Shown here one piece after another: positions 16,890 to 27,031 of a stretch of 64,000 nucleotides of DNA (positions are counted from its first letter, which is position 1; every line of letters begins with the position of its first letter). Origin of the DNA: Nocardioides luti (GTDB lineage Bacteria; Actinomycetota; Actinomycetes; Propionibacteriales; Nocardioidaceae); the NCBI RefSeq assembly GCF_014212315.1, contig NZ_JACKXE010000001.1, positions 1,178,001 through 1,242,000 of the forward strand, in the 5' to 3' direction. The notes beneath the pieces are model-generated. The model had not been told where the DNA came from and ran no database searches. It saw only the letters and a list, made by a program, of their open reading frames with translations. A program made the translations under genes and the position numbers.

Positions 16890-18148
16890 AGTGGTCCGAG
16901 TCGTTCGCCCCGATGCGCGAGCGCAACTTCCGGTGGTACTTCCTCTCCCGCACCGTCAACATGACCGGCGGCGCGATGGCGGCCGTGGCGCTCGCCTTCG
17001 CGGTCCTCGAGGTCAGCAGCTCCCCCAGCGCGCTCGGCACGGTCCTGGCGGCGCACAGCATCCCGATGGTCGTCTTCCTGCTCGCCGGCGGCGTGATCGC
17101 CGACCGCTTCGGCCGCAAGCTCGTCATCCAGGTCTCGAACGTCGCCTCCGGGCTGAGTCAGCTCGCCATCGCCGGCCTGGTGCTCGGCGGGCACGCCCAG
17201 CTGTGGCAGATCGTCGTCCTCAGCGCCGTCAACGGCGTCGTGATGGCGGTCAGCTTCCCGGCCCTCGTGAGCGTGCTCCCCCAGCTGGTGCCGCGCCACC
17301 AGCTCCAGCCCGCCAACGTGCTGATGGCGATGGTGCGCAACTCCCTGACGATCGTCGGTCCGAGCGTGGCGGGCCTGCTGGTCGTCACCGCCGGCGCCGG
17401 CTGGGCGCTGGCCGTCGACGGCATCAGCTACCTCGTCGCCGCCCTCCTGCTGCTGCGCGTCACGCTCCCGCCCCCGTCCCGCCAGGAGAAGTCGTCGGTC
17501 GTCACGGACCTGCGCGAGGGCTGGACCTACTTCCGCAGCACCACCTGGCTCTGGGCCGTCGTGCTCGCCTTCTGCCTGATCTGCGCGATCCACCAGGGCG
17601 GCTACTTCACGCTCGGCCCGGTCCTCGCCAAGCAGGGCGACATCGGCGAGAGCGGCTGGGGGCTCATCCTGTCGGCCGAGGCCGTCGGCCTGCTCGTGAC
17701 GACCCTCGTGATGCTCCGCGTGAGCCTCCAGCGCCCGCTCTTCTGGGGGATGATCGGCACCGCGGCGTACGGCCTGCCCCTCATCGCCCTCGGCGCCGAC
17801 GGCCACCTCGTCACGGTCGTCGTCGCGTCGTTCCTCGCCGGCGTCGGGATCGAGGTCTTCGGGCTGGGGTGGAACCTCGCCATGCAGGAGAACGTGCCCG
17901 AGGACATGCTCTCGCGCGCCTTCTCGTACGACGCCTTCGGCTCGTTCATGGCGGTGCCGATCGGCCAGCTGGTGGCCGGACCACTCGCGCTGGCCTTCGG
18001 GATCGAGCGCGTCATCCTGGTGGCCGGGATCGCCCTGATGGCCGTCGCGCTGCTGACCCTGCTGTCGCGCGCGGTGCGCGACCTGCCGCGCGTGTCGACC
18101 GTGGAGCCCGCCACGACCACGCCCGCCGGCGCGCCGGGCACGGCCTAG
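16886..18148 (+). CDS. MFS transporter, drug/siderophore-exporter type
   Basis: A 420-residue membrane protein with about twelve hydrophobic segments. The DRFGRKLVIQVSNVASG loop between helices 2 and 3 (about 75-91) carries the MFS signature, and PALVSVLPQLVPRHQLQPAN resembles the MFS_3/enterobactin-exporter branch. It overlaps the ArsR-type regulator by four bases and must be co-transcribed with it. Such regulator-pump pairs usually give inducible resistance to a toxic small molecule; the substrate cannot be told here. Confidence 0.91.
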   Translation: MKWSESFAPMRERNFRWYFLSRTVNMTGGAMAAVALAFAVLEVSSSPSALGTVLAAHSIPMVVFLLAGGVIADRFGRKLVIQVSNVASGLSQLAIAGLVLGGHAQLWQIVVLSAVNGVVMAVSFPALVSVLPQLVPRHQLQPANVLMAMVRNSLTIVGPSVAGLLVVTAGAGWALAVDGISYLVAALLLLRVTLPPPSRQEKSSVVTDLREGWTYFRSTTWLWAVVLAFCLICAIHQGGYFTLGPVLAKQGDIGESGWGLILSAEAVGLLVTTLVMLRVSLQRPLFWGMIGTAAYGLPLIALGADGHLVTVVVASFLAGVGIEVFGLGWNLAMQENVPEDMLSRAFSYDAFGSFMAVPIGQLVAGPLALAFGIERVILVAGIALMAVALLTLLSRAVRDLPRVSTVEPATTTPAGAPGTA

Positions 18149-18170
18149 CAGCAGGTGAGGGAGCCGGCGC

Positions 18171-18698
18171 TCAGCACCACTTCTCGGCGAGCGTCCGGAT
18201 GACGGTGACGTTGCGGTTGGTGGCGACGCCGAGGTGCTTCTCGACGAGCGCGTTGGTCAGCCTGGCCTCGTGGTAGTTGTCGCCGAGCAGCAGGTGCACG
18301 GCGCGCCCGCCGACGCGGGCGGACTCACCGTCGCGGGTGCCGAGCTCCTCGACCTTCGCGACGGCCGCCGCGCTCGGCGCCTCCTTGAGCAGCGAGACGT
18401 AGTGCTTGCCGGGGTGGTCGAACGACGCCGCCTCCTCCGCGATCGCCGCGAGCTCCTTCGGGGTGAAGACGATCGTCGGCACCTCGAAGCCTGCCTCGGC
18501 CCGGAAGGCCTTCTCCAGCGCGGCCTCGATCTTCGAGCGCGAGCGCAGCTTCGTGTCGAAGCGGACGTTGCCGGTGTTGATGTACGTCGCCACCTCGGTG
18601 AAGCCGGCCGCCTCGACGGCCGTCACGATCGCGTCCTTGGGGAACTTGCGCTTCGCCCCGAGGTTGATCGCCCGCAGGAAGCCGATGTAGGTCGCCAT
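18171..18698 (-). CDS. DUF1697 family protein
   Basis: A 175-residue cytoplasmic protein. The N-terminal MATYIGFLRAINLGAKRKFP, the TYINTGNVRF segment near 38-47 and the C-terminal NNALVEKHLG-like and TNRNVTVIRTLAEK parts (here TNALVEKHLGVATNRNVTVI) are the hallmarks of DUF1697, an uncharacterised family. ATG 18698 is preceded by CATGAT at six bases, compatible with a leaderless transcript. It is divergent from the MarR gene and convergent with the MFS gene. No function is inferred. Confidence 0.87.
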   Translation of the reverse strand: MATYIGFLRAINLGAKRKFPKDAIVTAVEAAGFTEVATYINTGNVRFDTKLRSRSKIEAALEKAFRAEAGFEVPTIVFTPKELAAIAEEAASFDHPGKHYVSLLKEAPSAAAVAKVEELGTRDGESARVGGRAVHLLLGDNYHEARLTNALVEKHLGVATNRNVTVIRTLAEKWC

Positions 18699-18756
18699 GA
18701 CCACATCATGCCCCGCCAGCGCGCCCCGCGCGTGGCCCACCTCACGCCCACCTCGC

Positions 18757-18785
18757 TTCACTTGCATAGGTTTCCTATGTAATAT
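18757..18785 (+). promoter_or_regulatory. MarR promoter with embedded operator palindrome
   Basis: TTCACT (18757-18762) and TAATAT (18780-18785) are spaced by 17 bases and precede the GTG at 18793 by seven bases. The spacer contains CATAGGTTTCCTATG (18765-18779), a perfect inverted repeat whose outer TT/AA bases extend it to 18762-18782. The dyad lies exactly where a repressor would block polymerase. TTGCATAGG-type dyads are typical MarR-family operators, so autorepression of the marR-MFS operon is predicted. Confidence 0.68.
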
Positions 18786-18792
18786 CGGAGGC

Positions 18793-19245
18793 GTGCCCAC
18801 CACCGACCCCCACGACGTCCAGGAGCTCAGCAGCGACCTGGTCGTGTACGCCGCCCGCCTGGTGCGCGCGGTGCGCCGGATGCACGAGCTGCCGCCCGGC
18901 TTCCGGGTGCTGTCCCTCCTCGACGAGCACGGCCCCCTCGGGATCAGCCAGCTCGCCGCGCTGGACCGCTGCTCGCAGCCGACCATGTCCGGCGCCGTCG
19001 CGTCGCTGGTCGAGCGTCGCCTGGTCGACAAGCGGCCGAACCCCGCCGACGCCCGCAGCAGCGTGATCACGTTGAGCGAGCACGGACGCGAGGAGCTGAC
19101 CCGGGTCCGGCAGAGCTACGGCGCCACCGTGGCGGGCCGCCTCGACCAGCACCCCGAGCACTCCCCCGAGGACCTCGCCACGGCCGTCGCCGTGCTCCGC
19201 GACCTCCTCGACACCCCGACCGACTCCACGAGAGGAACGCTGTGA
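18793..19245 (+). CDS. MarR-family transcriptional regulator
   Basis: A 150-residue winged-helix regulator that should repress itself and the downstream pump. MarR features: LLDEHGPLGISQLAALDRCSQPTMSGAVASLVERRLVDKRPNPADARSS, including the wing DARS, then the LSEHGREELTRVRQS dimerisation helix. The leaderless GTG at 18793 is preferred over an upstream in-frame ATG because the promoter and operator lie between them. It overlaps the MFS start (GTGA). Confidence 0.92.
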   Translation: MPTTDPHDVQELSSDLVVYAARLVRAVRRMHELPPGFRVLSLLDEHGPLGISQLAALDRCSQPTMSGAVASLVERRLVDKRPNPADARSSVITLSEHGREELTRVRQSYGATVAGRLDQHPEHSPEDLATAVAVLRDLLDTPTDSTRGTL

Positions 19246-20510
19246 CCCACGCCGTCACCGACACCCGGACCACCCACGAGGCCCCCACGGACTCCCCCGG
19301 CGGCGGCTTCTTCGACCAGCCCCGCGCCGTCTGGGCCGTGGCGTTCGCCTGCGTCATCTCGTTCATGGGCATCGGCCTCGTGGACCCGATCCTCAAGTCG
19401 ATCGCCGACCAGCTCGACGCCACACCGAGCCAGGTCTCGCTGCTGTTCACGAGCTACATGGCCGTCATGGGCGTCGCCATGCTCGTCACCGGCGTCGTCT
19501 CCAGCCGGATCGGCGCCAAGAAGACGCTGCTGTCCGGCCTGGCCCTGATCATCGTCTTCTCGGCCCTCGCGGGGATGTCCGACTCGATCGGCGCGATCGT
19601 CGCCTTCCGCGCCGGCTGGGGCCTGGGCAACGCGCTCTTCATCGCGACCGCCCTCTCGACCATCGTGACCGCCGCCCGCGGCTCGGTCGCGCAGGCGATC
19701 ATCCTGTTCGAGGCCGCGCTCGGGCTCGGCATCGCGGCCGGCCCGCTGCTCGGCGGCGCGCTCGGCTCGATCTCGTGGCGCGCGCCGTTCCTCGGCGTCG
19801 CCGGCCTGATGACGATCGCCTTGGTCGCGACGACCTTCCTGCTCCCGAGCACACCCGCCGTGGGCCGTCGTACGTCGCTGGCCGACCCGTTCCGCGCCCT
19901 GCGCTACCCCGGCCTGCTGACGATCGCGCTGACCGCGCTGTTCTACAACATGGGCTTCTTCACCCTGCTCGCCTTCACGCCCTTCCCGCTGGACATGAAC
20001 GCCCACCAGGTCGGCCTGATCTTCTTCGGCTGGGGCCTGCTGCTCGCGATCACCTCGGTCTGGGTCGCCCCGGCCCTCCAGCGCCGCTTCGGTGCGGTCC
20101 CGACCGTGCTCGGCTCGCTGGCGCTCTTCGGTCTCGACCTCGCCGCGATGGCGATCTGGACCGACGACAAGACCGTCCTGGTCGTCGGCGTGATCGTCGC
20201 GGGCGCGTTCCTCGGCGTGAACAACACCGTCATCACCGAGGCCGTCATGGGCGCCGCCCCGGTCGAGCGCCCGGTCGCCTCCGCGGCGTACTCCTTCGTC
20301 CGCTTCTCCGGCGGTGCCGTCGCGCCGTACGCCGCCGGCAAGCTCGGTGAGAACGTCTCCGTGCACGCGCCGTTCTGGATGGGTGCCGGCGCGGTCGGCC
20401 TGGCCATCGTGGTCCTCGCTGTCGGCGCGAAGCACCTGCGCGGCGAGCACGCCCCGGCCGCCCACAGCGAGGCGGAGGCCGAGGCCGAGCTCATCGGCGA
20501 CGCGAGCTGA
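19242..20510 (+). CDS. MFS transporter, DHA1-type multidrug efflux
   Basis: A 422-residue membrane protein with twelve predicted helices, starting at GTG 19242 inside the marR stop. Motifs include GIGLVDPILKSIADQLDATPSQ in helix 1 and its loop, SRIGAKKTLLSG between helices 2 and 3 (signature A), and LGLGIAAGPLLGGAL in helix 5 (motif C, found in antiporters that export drugs). Coupled to MarR, it is probably induced by the compound it exports. A hairpin at 20517-20553 follows the stop. Confidence 0.92.
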   Translation: MTHAVTDTRTTHEAPTDSPGGGFFDQPRAVWAVAFACVISFMGIGLVDPILKSIADQLDATPSQVSLLFTSYMAVMGVAMLVTGVVSSRIGAKKTLLSGLALIIVFSALAGMSDSIGAIVAFRAGWGLGNALFIATALSTIVTAARGSVAQAIILFEAALGLGIAAGPLLGGALGSISWRAPFLGVAGLMTIALVATTFLLPSTPAVGRRTSLADPFRALRYPGLLTIALTALFYNMGFFTLLAFTPFPLDMNAHQVGLIFFGWGLLLAITSVWVAPALQRRFGAVPTVLGSLALFGLDLAAMAIWTDDKTVLVVGVIVAGAFLGVNNTVITEAVMGAAPVERPVASAAYSFVRFSGGAVAPYAAGKLGENVSVHAPFWMGAGAVGLAIVVLAVGAKHLRGEHAPAAHSEAEAEAELIGDAS

Positions 20511-20516
20511 GCGCGC

Positions 20517-22340
<1,824 letters not shown>

Positions 22341-22348
<8 letters not shown>

Positions 22349-22976
22349 GCCGGGCCGCCACCTGCGCGGCGGCGTCCGCGACCAGCGGGCCGATCGTGTC
22401 GACGTCGAACTCCCCCAGCGTCACGATGCCCACGCTCGCCTCGAGCCCGTCGACGCCCGTGACCGGCGCGGCCAGCCCCCGCGCACCGGCCTGCAGCTCA
22501 CCCGCGGTGACGGCGTACGCCGGGGAGTCGGCCTCGCGGCCGTTGAGGATCGCCTTGCCGGCCGCTCCCTGGCTCAGCGGGTGCCGCGAGCCGACGCGGT
22601 AGCTCACGTGGAAGTCGGTCCACGACGGCTCGACGACCGCGAGGGCCAGCGCCTCGTCGCCGTCGGCGACCGTGAGGTGGGCGGTGCAGCCGACCCGCTC
22701 GGCCAGCGCGCGGAGCACCGGCACGGCGAGGTCCCGCAGGACCGGCTGCACCGCCGAGGCGAGGTGCAGCACGCCGAGCCCGACGTGCAGCCGCCCGCGG
22801 GCGTCCTTGCGGACCAGCGCGTGCTGCTCGAGCGTGCTCACGAGGCGGTAGACGACCGTCCGGTTGACCGCGAGCCGGCCCGCCAGCTCGGTCACCGTCA
22901 GCCCGCCCGGCGACGAGGCCAGCACGTCGAGGACGCGGAGACCACGGTCGAGGGTCTGCGAGGTCTCGGCTGGCAC
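22341..22976 (-). CDS. IclR-family transcriptional regulator
   Basis: A 211-residue regulator. The N-terminal winged helix is TSQTLDRGLRVLDVLASSPG and LTVTELAGRLAVNRTVVYRLVSTL; the C-terminal effector domain has YRVGSRHPLSQGAAGKAIL and the GLEASVGIVTLGEFD strand pattern. The start GTG 22976 follows TACACT (complement of 22983-22988) by six bases. A longer frame reaching 23117 has an Arg/Pro-rich, out-of-character N-terminus and overlaps the helicase gene. Its target is not evident: it is convergent with the Lrp regulator and follows the helicase. Confidence 0.9.
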
Positions 22977-23004
22977 GAGCCGAGTGTAGGGCTGGGCCGA
23001 CCCG

Positions 23005-24804
23005 TCAGGAGGTCTTCCGGGCAGCCCAGTCCCGCACGCGCACGATGCGCTCGTGCAGCTGCTCGGAGGTGGCCACCGCGGCGGCCGGCCCGCCGCACTC
23101 CTTGCGCAGGGCGGCATGGGTGATCCCGTGCGCCTGGCCGGTGCGGTGGTACCACGCGGCGACCAGCCCGTTGAGCTCGCGCCGCAGCACCGCCAGCTGC
23201 TCGTGGGTCGAGACCTCGGCGACGCTGTCCGCCTCGGGCGTCGGCGCCGCGGCCTTCTGCTTCTTGGCCCGGTCGCTCTGGCGCTGCTGGAGCAGCTCGC
23301 GCATCTGCTGGGGCTCGAGCAGGCCGGGGATGCCGAGGAAGTCCATCTCCTCCTCCGAGCCGACGTGCACCTCGCCGGCGTGGCCGAACTCGCCGCCGTC
23401 GAAGAGCACCCGGTCGAAGCGCGCCTCGGAGCCGAGCGCCTCGAACGACTGGTCCAGCTCGTCGGAGCCCGACTCGGTGGCGTTGGCCGCCGCGATCAGG
23501 GCGTCCTCGGCGGCGAAGATGTCGCCCTCGTCGGTGATCTTGCGGCCCAGCACGTGGTCACGCTCGACCTCCATCTCGGAGGCGAAGCCCAGCAGCGACG
23601 GCACCGACGGCAGGAAGACCGAGGCGGTCTCGCCGCGGGTACGGGCCCGGACGAAGCGGCCGACGGCCTGGGCGAAGAACAGCGGCGTCGCGGTGGTGGT
23701 GGCGTAGACGCCGACCGCCAGGCGCGGCACGTCGACGCCCTCGGACACCATCCGGACCGCGACCATCCAGCGCTGGTCGCTGTCGGTGAACGCGGTGATC
23801 TTCTTGGATGCGGCCTTCTCGTCGGAGAGCACGACGACCGCGGCCTCGCCGGTGATCGCGCGCAGCGTCTTGGCGTAGGCCCGGGCGGAGTCCTGGTCGG
23901 TGGCGATCACCAGGCCCCCGGCGTCGGGCACGTGGCGGCGGACCTCGGTCAGCCGGCTGTCGGCCGCGGCCAGGACCGACGGGATCCACGACCCGGAGGG
24001 GTCCAGGGCGGTCCGCAGCGCCTGGGCGGTGAGGTCCTTGGTGAGCGGCTCCCCCAGCCTCGCGACGATCTCGTCGCCGGCGCGGGTCCGCCAGGTCATG
24101 TCGCCCGAGTAGGCCATGAAGAGCACCGGCCGGACGACGTGGTCCTCGAGCGCGTGGGCGTAGCCGTAGGTGAAGTCCGCGACCGAGCGCGGCACCCCGT
24201 CGTCGCCGGGCGCGTAGGTGACGAACGGGATCGGGTTGATGTCGGAGCGGAACGGCGTGCCGGTCAGGGCCAGGCGCCGGGCCGCCGGCTCGAAGGCCTC
24301 GCGGACGCCCTCGCCCCAGGACAGCGCGTCACCGGCGTGGTGCACCTCGTCGAGGATCACCAGCGTCTTGAAGTTCTCGGTGCGGATCCGCATCGCGAGC
24401 GGGTTGACCGCCACCCCGGCGTACGTCACGGCGATGCCGACGTAGTCCTTCGACGTCTTGCCCTTGCCGGCGGCGTACGTCGGGTCGATCGGGATCCCGG
24501 CACGGGCGGCGGCCTCGGCCCACTGCAGCTTGAGGTGCTCGGTCGGCGCCACGATCGTGACCCGGTCGATCAGCCGGCGTCCGAGCAGCTCGGCCGCGAC
24601 GGTCAGGGCGAAGGTCGTCTTGCCGGCGCCGGGGGTGGCGACGGCGAGGTAGTCACGCGGGGTGGCGGAGAAGTACTGCTCCATCGCCGCGGTCTGCCAC
24701 GCGCGCAGCTTGGTCGCCGTGCCCCACGCGGCGCGCTCCGGCCAGGCCGGGGGCAGTGCGGGGGTGAGGCTGAGCTGGGCGTCCGGGTCGGGCCGTCCCG
24801 TCAC
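23005..24804 (-). CDS. DEAD/DEAH-box superfamily 2 helicase
   Basis: A 599-residue helicase. Motifs in order: LRAWQTAAMEQYF (Q-like), Walker A in ATPGAGKTTFAL, DEVHH (motif II), LALTGTPFRSD (motif III), then a second RecA domain with VSEGVDVPRLAVGVYATTTA and QAVGRFVRARTRGE (motifs V and VI). The layout resembles the XPB/RAD25-like branch. The C-terminal tail (about residues 500-599) is helical and charged with no zinc motif. GTG 24804 overlaps the DUF3039 stop (GTGA). This helicase-DUF3039 pairing is recurrent in actinobacteria and suggests a shared nucleic-acid role; no specific pathway is known to me. Confidence 0.92.
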   Translation of the reverse strand: MTGRPDPDAQLSLTPALPPAWPERAAWGTATKLRAWQTAAMEQYFSATPRDYLAVATPGAGKTTFALTVAAELLGRRLIDRVTIVAPTEHLKLQWAEAAARAGIPIDPTYAAGKGKTSKDYVGIAVTYAGVAVNPLAMRIRTENFKTLVILDEVHHAGDALSWGEGVREAFEPAARRLALTGTPFRSDINPIPFVTYAPGDDGVPRSVADFTYGYAHALEDHVVRPVLFMAYSGDMTWRTRAGDEIVARLGEPLTKDLTAQALRTALDPSGSWIPSVLAAADSRLTEVRRHVPDAGGLVIATDQDSARAYAKTLRAITGEAAVVVLSDEKAASKKITAFTDSDQRWMVAVRMVSEGVDVPRLAVGVYATTTATPLFFAQAVGRFVRARTRGETASVFLPSVPSLLGFASEMEVERDHVLGRKITDEGDIFAAEDALIAAANATESGSDELDQSFEALGSEARFDRVLFDGGEFGHAGEVHVGSEEEMDFLGIPGLLEPQQMRELLQQRQSDRAKKQKAAAPTPEADSVAEVSTHEQLAVLRRELNGLVAAWYHRTGQAHGITHAALRKECGGPAAAVATSEQLHERIVRVRDWAARKTS

Positions 24805-25064
24805 GCGTCGCCATCCCCGTCACCGGGCTGCATGCTCTCCCACATGTCCTTGCAGTCGGGGCACACGGGGAACTTCTCCGGGGCGCGGCTGGGGACCCAG
24901 ACCTTGCCGCACAGGGCGACCACGGGGGTGCCCATCACCATCGCCTCGGTGAGCTTGTCCTTCTCGACGTAGTGCGAGAAGCGCTCGTGGTCACCCTCGT
25001 CGGTCGGGACGGTACGGCGGTCCTCGCGGACGTCCGCCTCTGTCGAGAATCCGATGCTGGTCAC
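24801..25064 (-). CDS. DUF3039 family small protein
   Basis: An 87-residue protein, DUF3039. It contains HERFSHYVEKDKLTEAMVMG, then ALCGKVWVPSRAPEKFPVCPDCKDMWESM: the CGK ... CPDC cysteines form a rubredoxin-like zinc knuckle. GTG 25064 is chosen over GTG 25073 because TAGAGT (complement of 25072-25077) lies seven bases ahead of it, giving a leaderless promoter that overlaps the earlier GTG. It is coupled to the helicase and may act as its small zinc-binding partner. Confidence 0.82.
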   Translation of the reverse strand: MTSIGFSTEADVREDRRTVPTDEGDHERFSHYVEKDKLTEAMVMGTPVVALCGKVWVPSRAPEKFPVCPDCKDMWESMQPGDGDGDA

Positions 25065-25090
25065 GGGCCCCACTCTAGATCAGGTCGAGG

Positions 25091-25648
25091 TCAGTTGAGG
25101 TCCGGGTCGACCGGACGTGTGGAGTGCCACGCCAGCTCCCCGGGCTGCCGGCGGAGCACGTCGCGCCACAGGTCCGTGGGGTCCAGGCGGAAGACGTCGG
25201 GGGCCTGGCCGGGGACGACGTACCAGCTGCCCTCCTCGATCTCGCCGTCCAGCTGGGCGGCTCCCCAGCCGGCGTACCCGGCGAAGATCCGCAGCCCCTG
25301 GAGGCTCCCGTCGATCAGCTCGACGGGGGTGTCGAGGTCGACCAGGCCGAGCTGGCCCGAGACCTCCCGGAAGCCCACGGGGACGTCGTCGTCGGAGGCC
25401 AGCAGGGCCACCGCGAGCGCGCCCTCGGTGCTCACCGGGCCGCCGTGGAAGAGCACCTCCGGCTCGGCGACGACGTCGCTCCAGCCGGCCAGCACCTCGG
25501 CGACCGGCACGGCCGAGGGGCGGTTGAGCACCACACCGAGCGCGCCGTTCTCGTCGACGTCGAGCAGCAGCACGACGGTGTCGGCGAAGTTCGGGTCGAC
25601 GAGCGCCGGTGTCGCCACCAGCAGCATCCCCGCCCGTACGTCGCTCAT
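25091..25648 (-). CDS. YqgE/AlgH family protein
   Basis: A 185-residue cytoplasmic protein of the YqgE/AlgH (UPF0301) family, whose biochemical role is unresolved. It has the conserved GMLLVATPALVDPNFADTVV start, LGVVLNRPSAVPV, LFHGGPVSTEGALAV and RIFAGYAGWGAAQLDGEI segments. ATG 25648 follows CATGAT by six bases, compatible with a leaderless transcript. A larger frame reaching 26257 runs through the neighbouring gene in the wrong phase and is rejected. Confidence 0.93.
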   Translation of the reverse strand: MSDVRAGMLLVATPALVDPNFADTVVLLLDVDENGALGVVLNRPSAVPVAEVLAGWSDVVAEPEVLFHGGPVSTEGALAVALLASDDDVPVGFREVSGQLGLVDLDTPVELIDGSLQGLRIFAGYAGWGAAQLDGEIEEGSWYVVPGQAPDVFRLDPTDLWRDVLRRQPGELAWHSTRPVDPDLN

Positions 25649-25683
25649 GGGTCCATCATGACGGACCCGTGAGCGACGCGCGG

Positions 25684-26211
25684 TCAGGCCGCGAGGGCGG
25701 CCCGGATCCGGTCGAGGAAGCCGGAGGCGTGGCGCGGGGCCGGGATCCGGCGGACCGGGCGGTACGACGCGCGGGCGGCGTTCTCGATCTGCTCGCCGAC
25801 CCGCACGGCCGCGTCGTCGCGCGCGCTGACCTGACCGGCCATCACGGCCAGCAGGATGCGCTCCTTGGCGGCGGCCTTGGCCATCGCGTCGGCCATGGCC
25901 GCGTCGAGCGGCTCGGCCCGGTGCCGGTCGATGACGGCGCGGATGCCGGGGAGGTCCTCGGCGGTCAGCTGCCAGGCGGTGACGACCGCCTGCTCGATGT
26001 CCAGCGGCTGGTGCATCAGCTCGCGCTCGATGCGGCCGGCCAGGCGGGTGTGCCAGCGCAGGCTGAGCGCGCCGAGCAGCGTCAGCTCGTCCCCGAAGGT
26101 CTCGGGCACGCCGTCGACGTCCATCGGCAGGTGACCGTCGAGGCGGGCGTCGGCAGCGGCGATCACGGCGCGGAGGGTCTCCCCGCGGCGGTGGAAGGCA
26201 GTCCAGGTCAT
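25684..26211 (-). CDS. Uncharacterised actinobacterial helical protein
   Basis: A 175-residue soluble protein that I do not recognise. It is rich in Ala, Arg and Glu, mostly helical, with MTWTAFHRRGETLRAVIAAA at the start, a LSLRWHTRLAGRIERELM segment and a Pro/Arg-rich VRRIPAPRHASGF near the end. No signal, membrane segment or metal motif is visible. It has an AGGAG ribosome-binding site. It diverges from a TetR regulator across a 130-base spacer with palindromes, so TetR control is likely. Confidence 0.75.
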   Translation of the reverse strand: MTWTAFHRRGETLRAVIAAADARLDGHLPMDVDGVPETFGDELTLLGALSLRWHTRLAGRIERELMHQPLDIEQAVVTAWQLTAEDLPGIRAVIDRHRAEPLDAAMADAMAKAAAKERILLAVMAGQVSARDDAAVRVGEQIENAARASYRPVRRIPAPRHASGFLDRIRAALAA

Positions 26212-26267
26212 GGTGTGGCTCCTGTTCGTGATTCACATACCGGAAGTACGTACTCACGGTACGTCGT

Positions 26268-26282
26268 CATACTGCGAGTATG
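26268..26282. promoter_or_regulatory. Candidate TetR operator
   Basis: CATACTGCGAGTATG is a perfect inverted repeat (six-base arms, three-base centre) in the spacer between the TetR gene and the divergent uncharacterised gene. A second palindrome GTACGTAC (26246-26253) lies 14 bases away. Both are upstream of the TetR -10 box TACACT (26330-26335) and could control the divergent gene as well. Confidence 0.42.
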
Positions 26283-26341
26283 CAAACGCGCCACGCGTGA
26301 TCCCGGCCACCCGTACCGCCGGTCGGTCCTACACTCCCGGG

Positions 26342-27031
26342 ATGAGCAAATCCTCGGTGAGCAAGCTGGTCCCCAAGGTGCCCGGCGTGCCGGGGGGCAG
26401 CCGGCGTCAGCAGTACTCCGCCTCGACCAAGCGCGCGCTGGTCGACGTGGCCGAGGAGCTGTTCACCGACCACGGGTACGCCGCCACCTCGCTCGACGCG
26501 ATCGTCGCGGGGGCCCGGGTCACCAAGGGCGCGCTCTACCACCACTTCAGCGGCAAGCAGGCGCTGTTCGAGGCCGTCTTCGAGCGCGTCGAGACCGACG
26601 CGGCCAAGCACATCCAGAAGGCCCTACGGGGCAACCGCGACCCCTGGGAGAAGGCCCGGGCCGGCCTGCGGGCGTTCCTCGGCGTCGTGCAGGAGCCGCG
26701 CTACCGCCGGATCGTGATCCAGGAGGGCCCGTCGGTCCTCGGCTACGAGCGCTACCGCGAGCAGGAGGAGCGCTCGACCTTCGCCAACGTCGTCGACATC
26801 GTCCGGGCCGTGCTCAGCGCCGGCACCTGGGACCTCGACGAGGACATGCTGCAGACCTTCGCCCGGATCTTCTTCGGCGCGATGTCGTCGGCCGGCGAGT
26901 CCGTGTCGAGCGCCGAGGACCCGATCGCCGCCGCGCTGCGCGTCGAGACGGCGATCGGGTTCATCCTGGCCGGCTTCCAGGCCCTGGCGGACACGGGCGT
27001 GGAGCTGCCGACCGGGGTCCCGCCTACTTGA
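26342..27031 (+). CDS. TetR-family transcriptional regulator
   Basis: A 229-residue regulator. After a basic leader (SKLVPKVPGVPGGSRRQQYS), the HTH is KRALVDVAEELFTDHGYAAT, then SLDAIVAGARVTKGALYHHF and SGKQALFEAVFERVE, the standard TetR layout. The C-terminal ligand domain is helical. ATG 26342 sits six bases after TACACT (26330-26335), so the mRNA is leaderless. Its last eight bases overlap the convergent DUF3048 gene. The ligand is unknown; the divergent gene at 25684-26211 is the likely target. Confidence 0.92.
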   Translation: MSKSSVSKLVPKVPGVPGGSRRQQYSASTKRALVDVAEELFTDHGYAATSLDAIVAGARVTKGALYHHFSGKQALFEAVFERVETDAAKHIQKALRGNRDPWEKARAGLRAFLGVVQEPRYRRIVIQEGPSVLGYERYREQEERSTFANVVDIVRAVLSAGTWDLDEDMLQTFARIFFGAMSSAGESVSSAEDPIAAALRVETAIGFILAGFQALADTGVELPTGVPPT

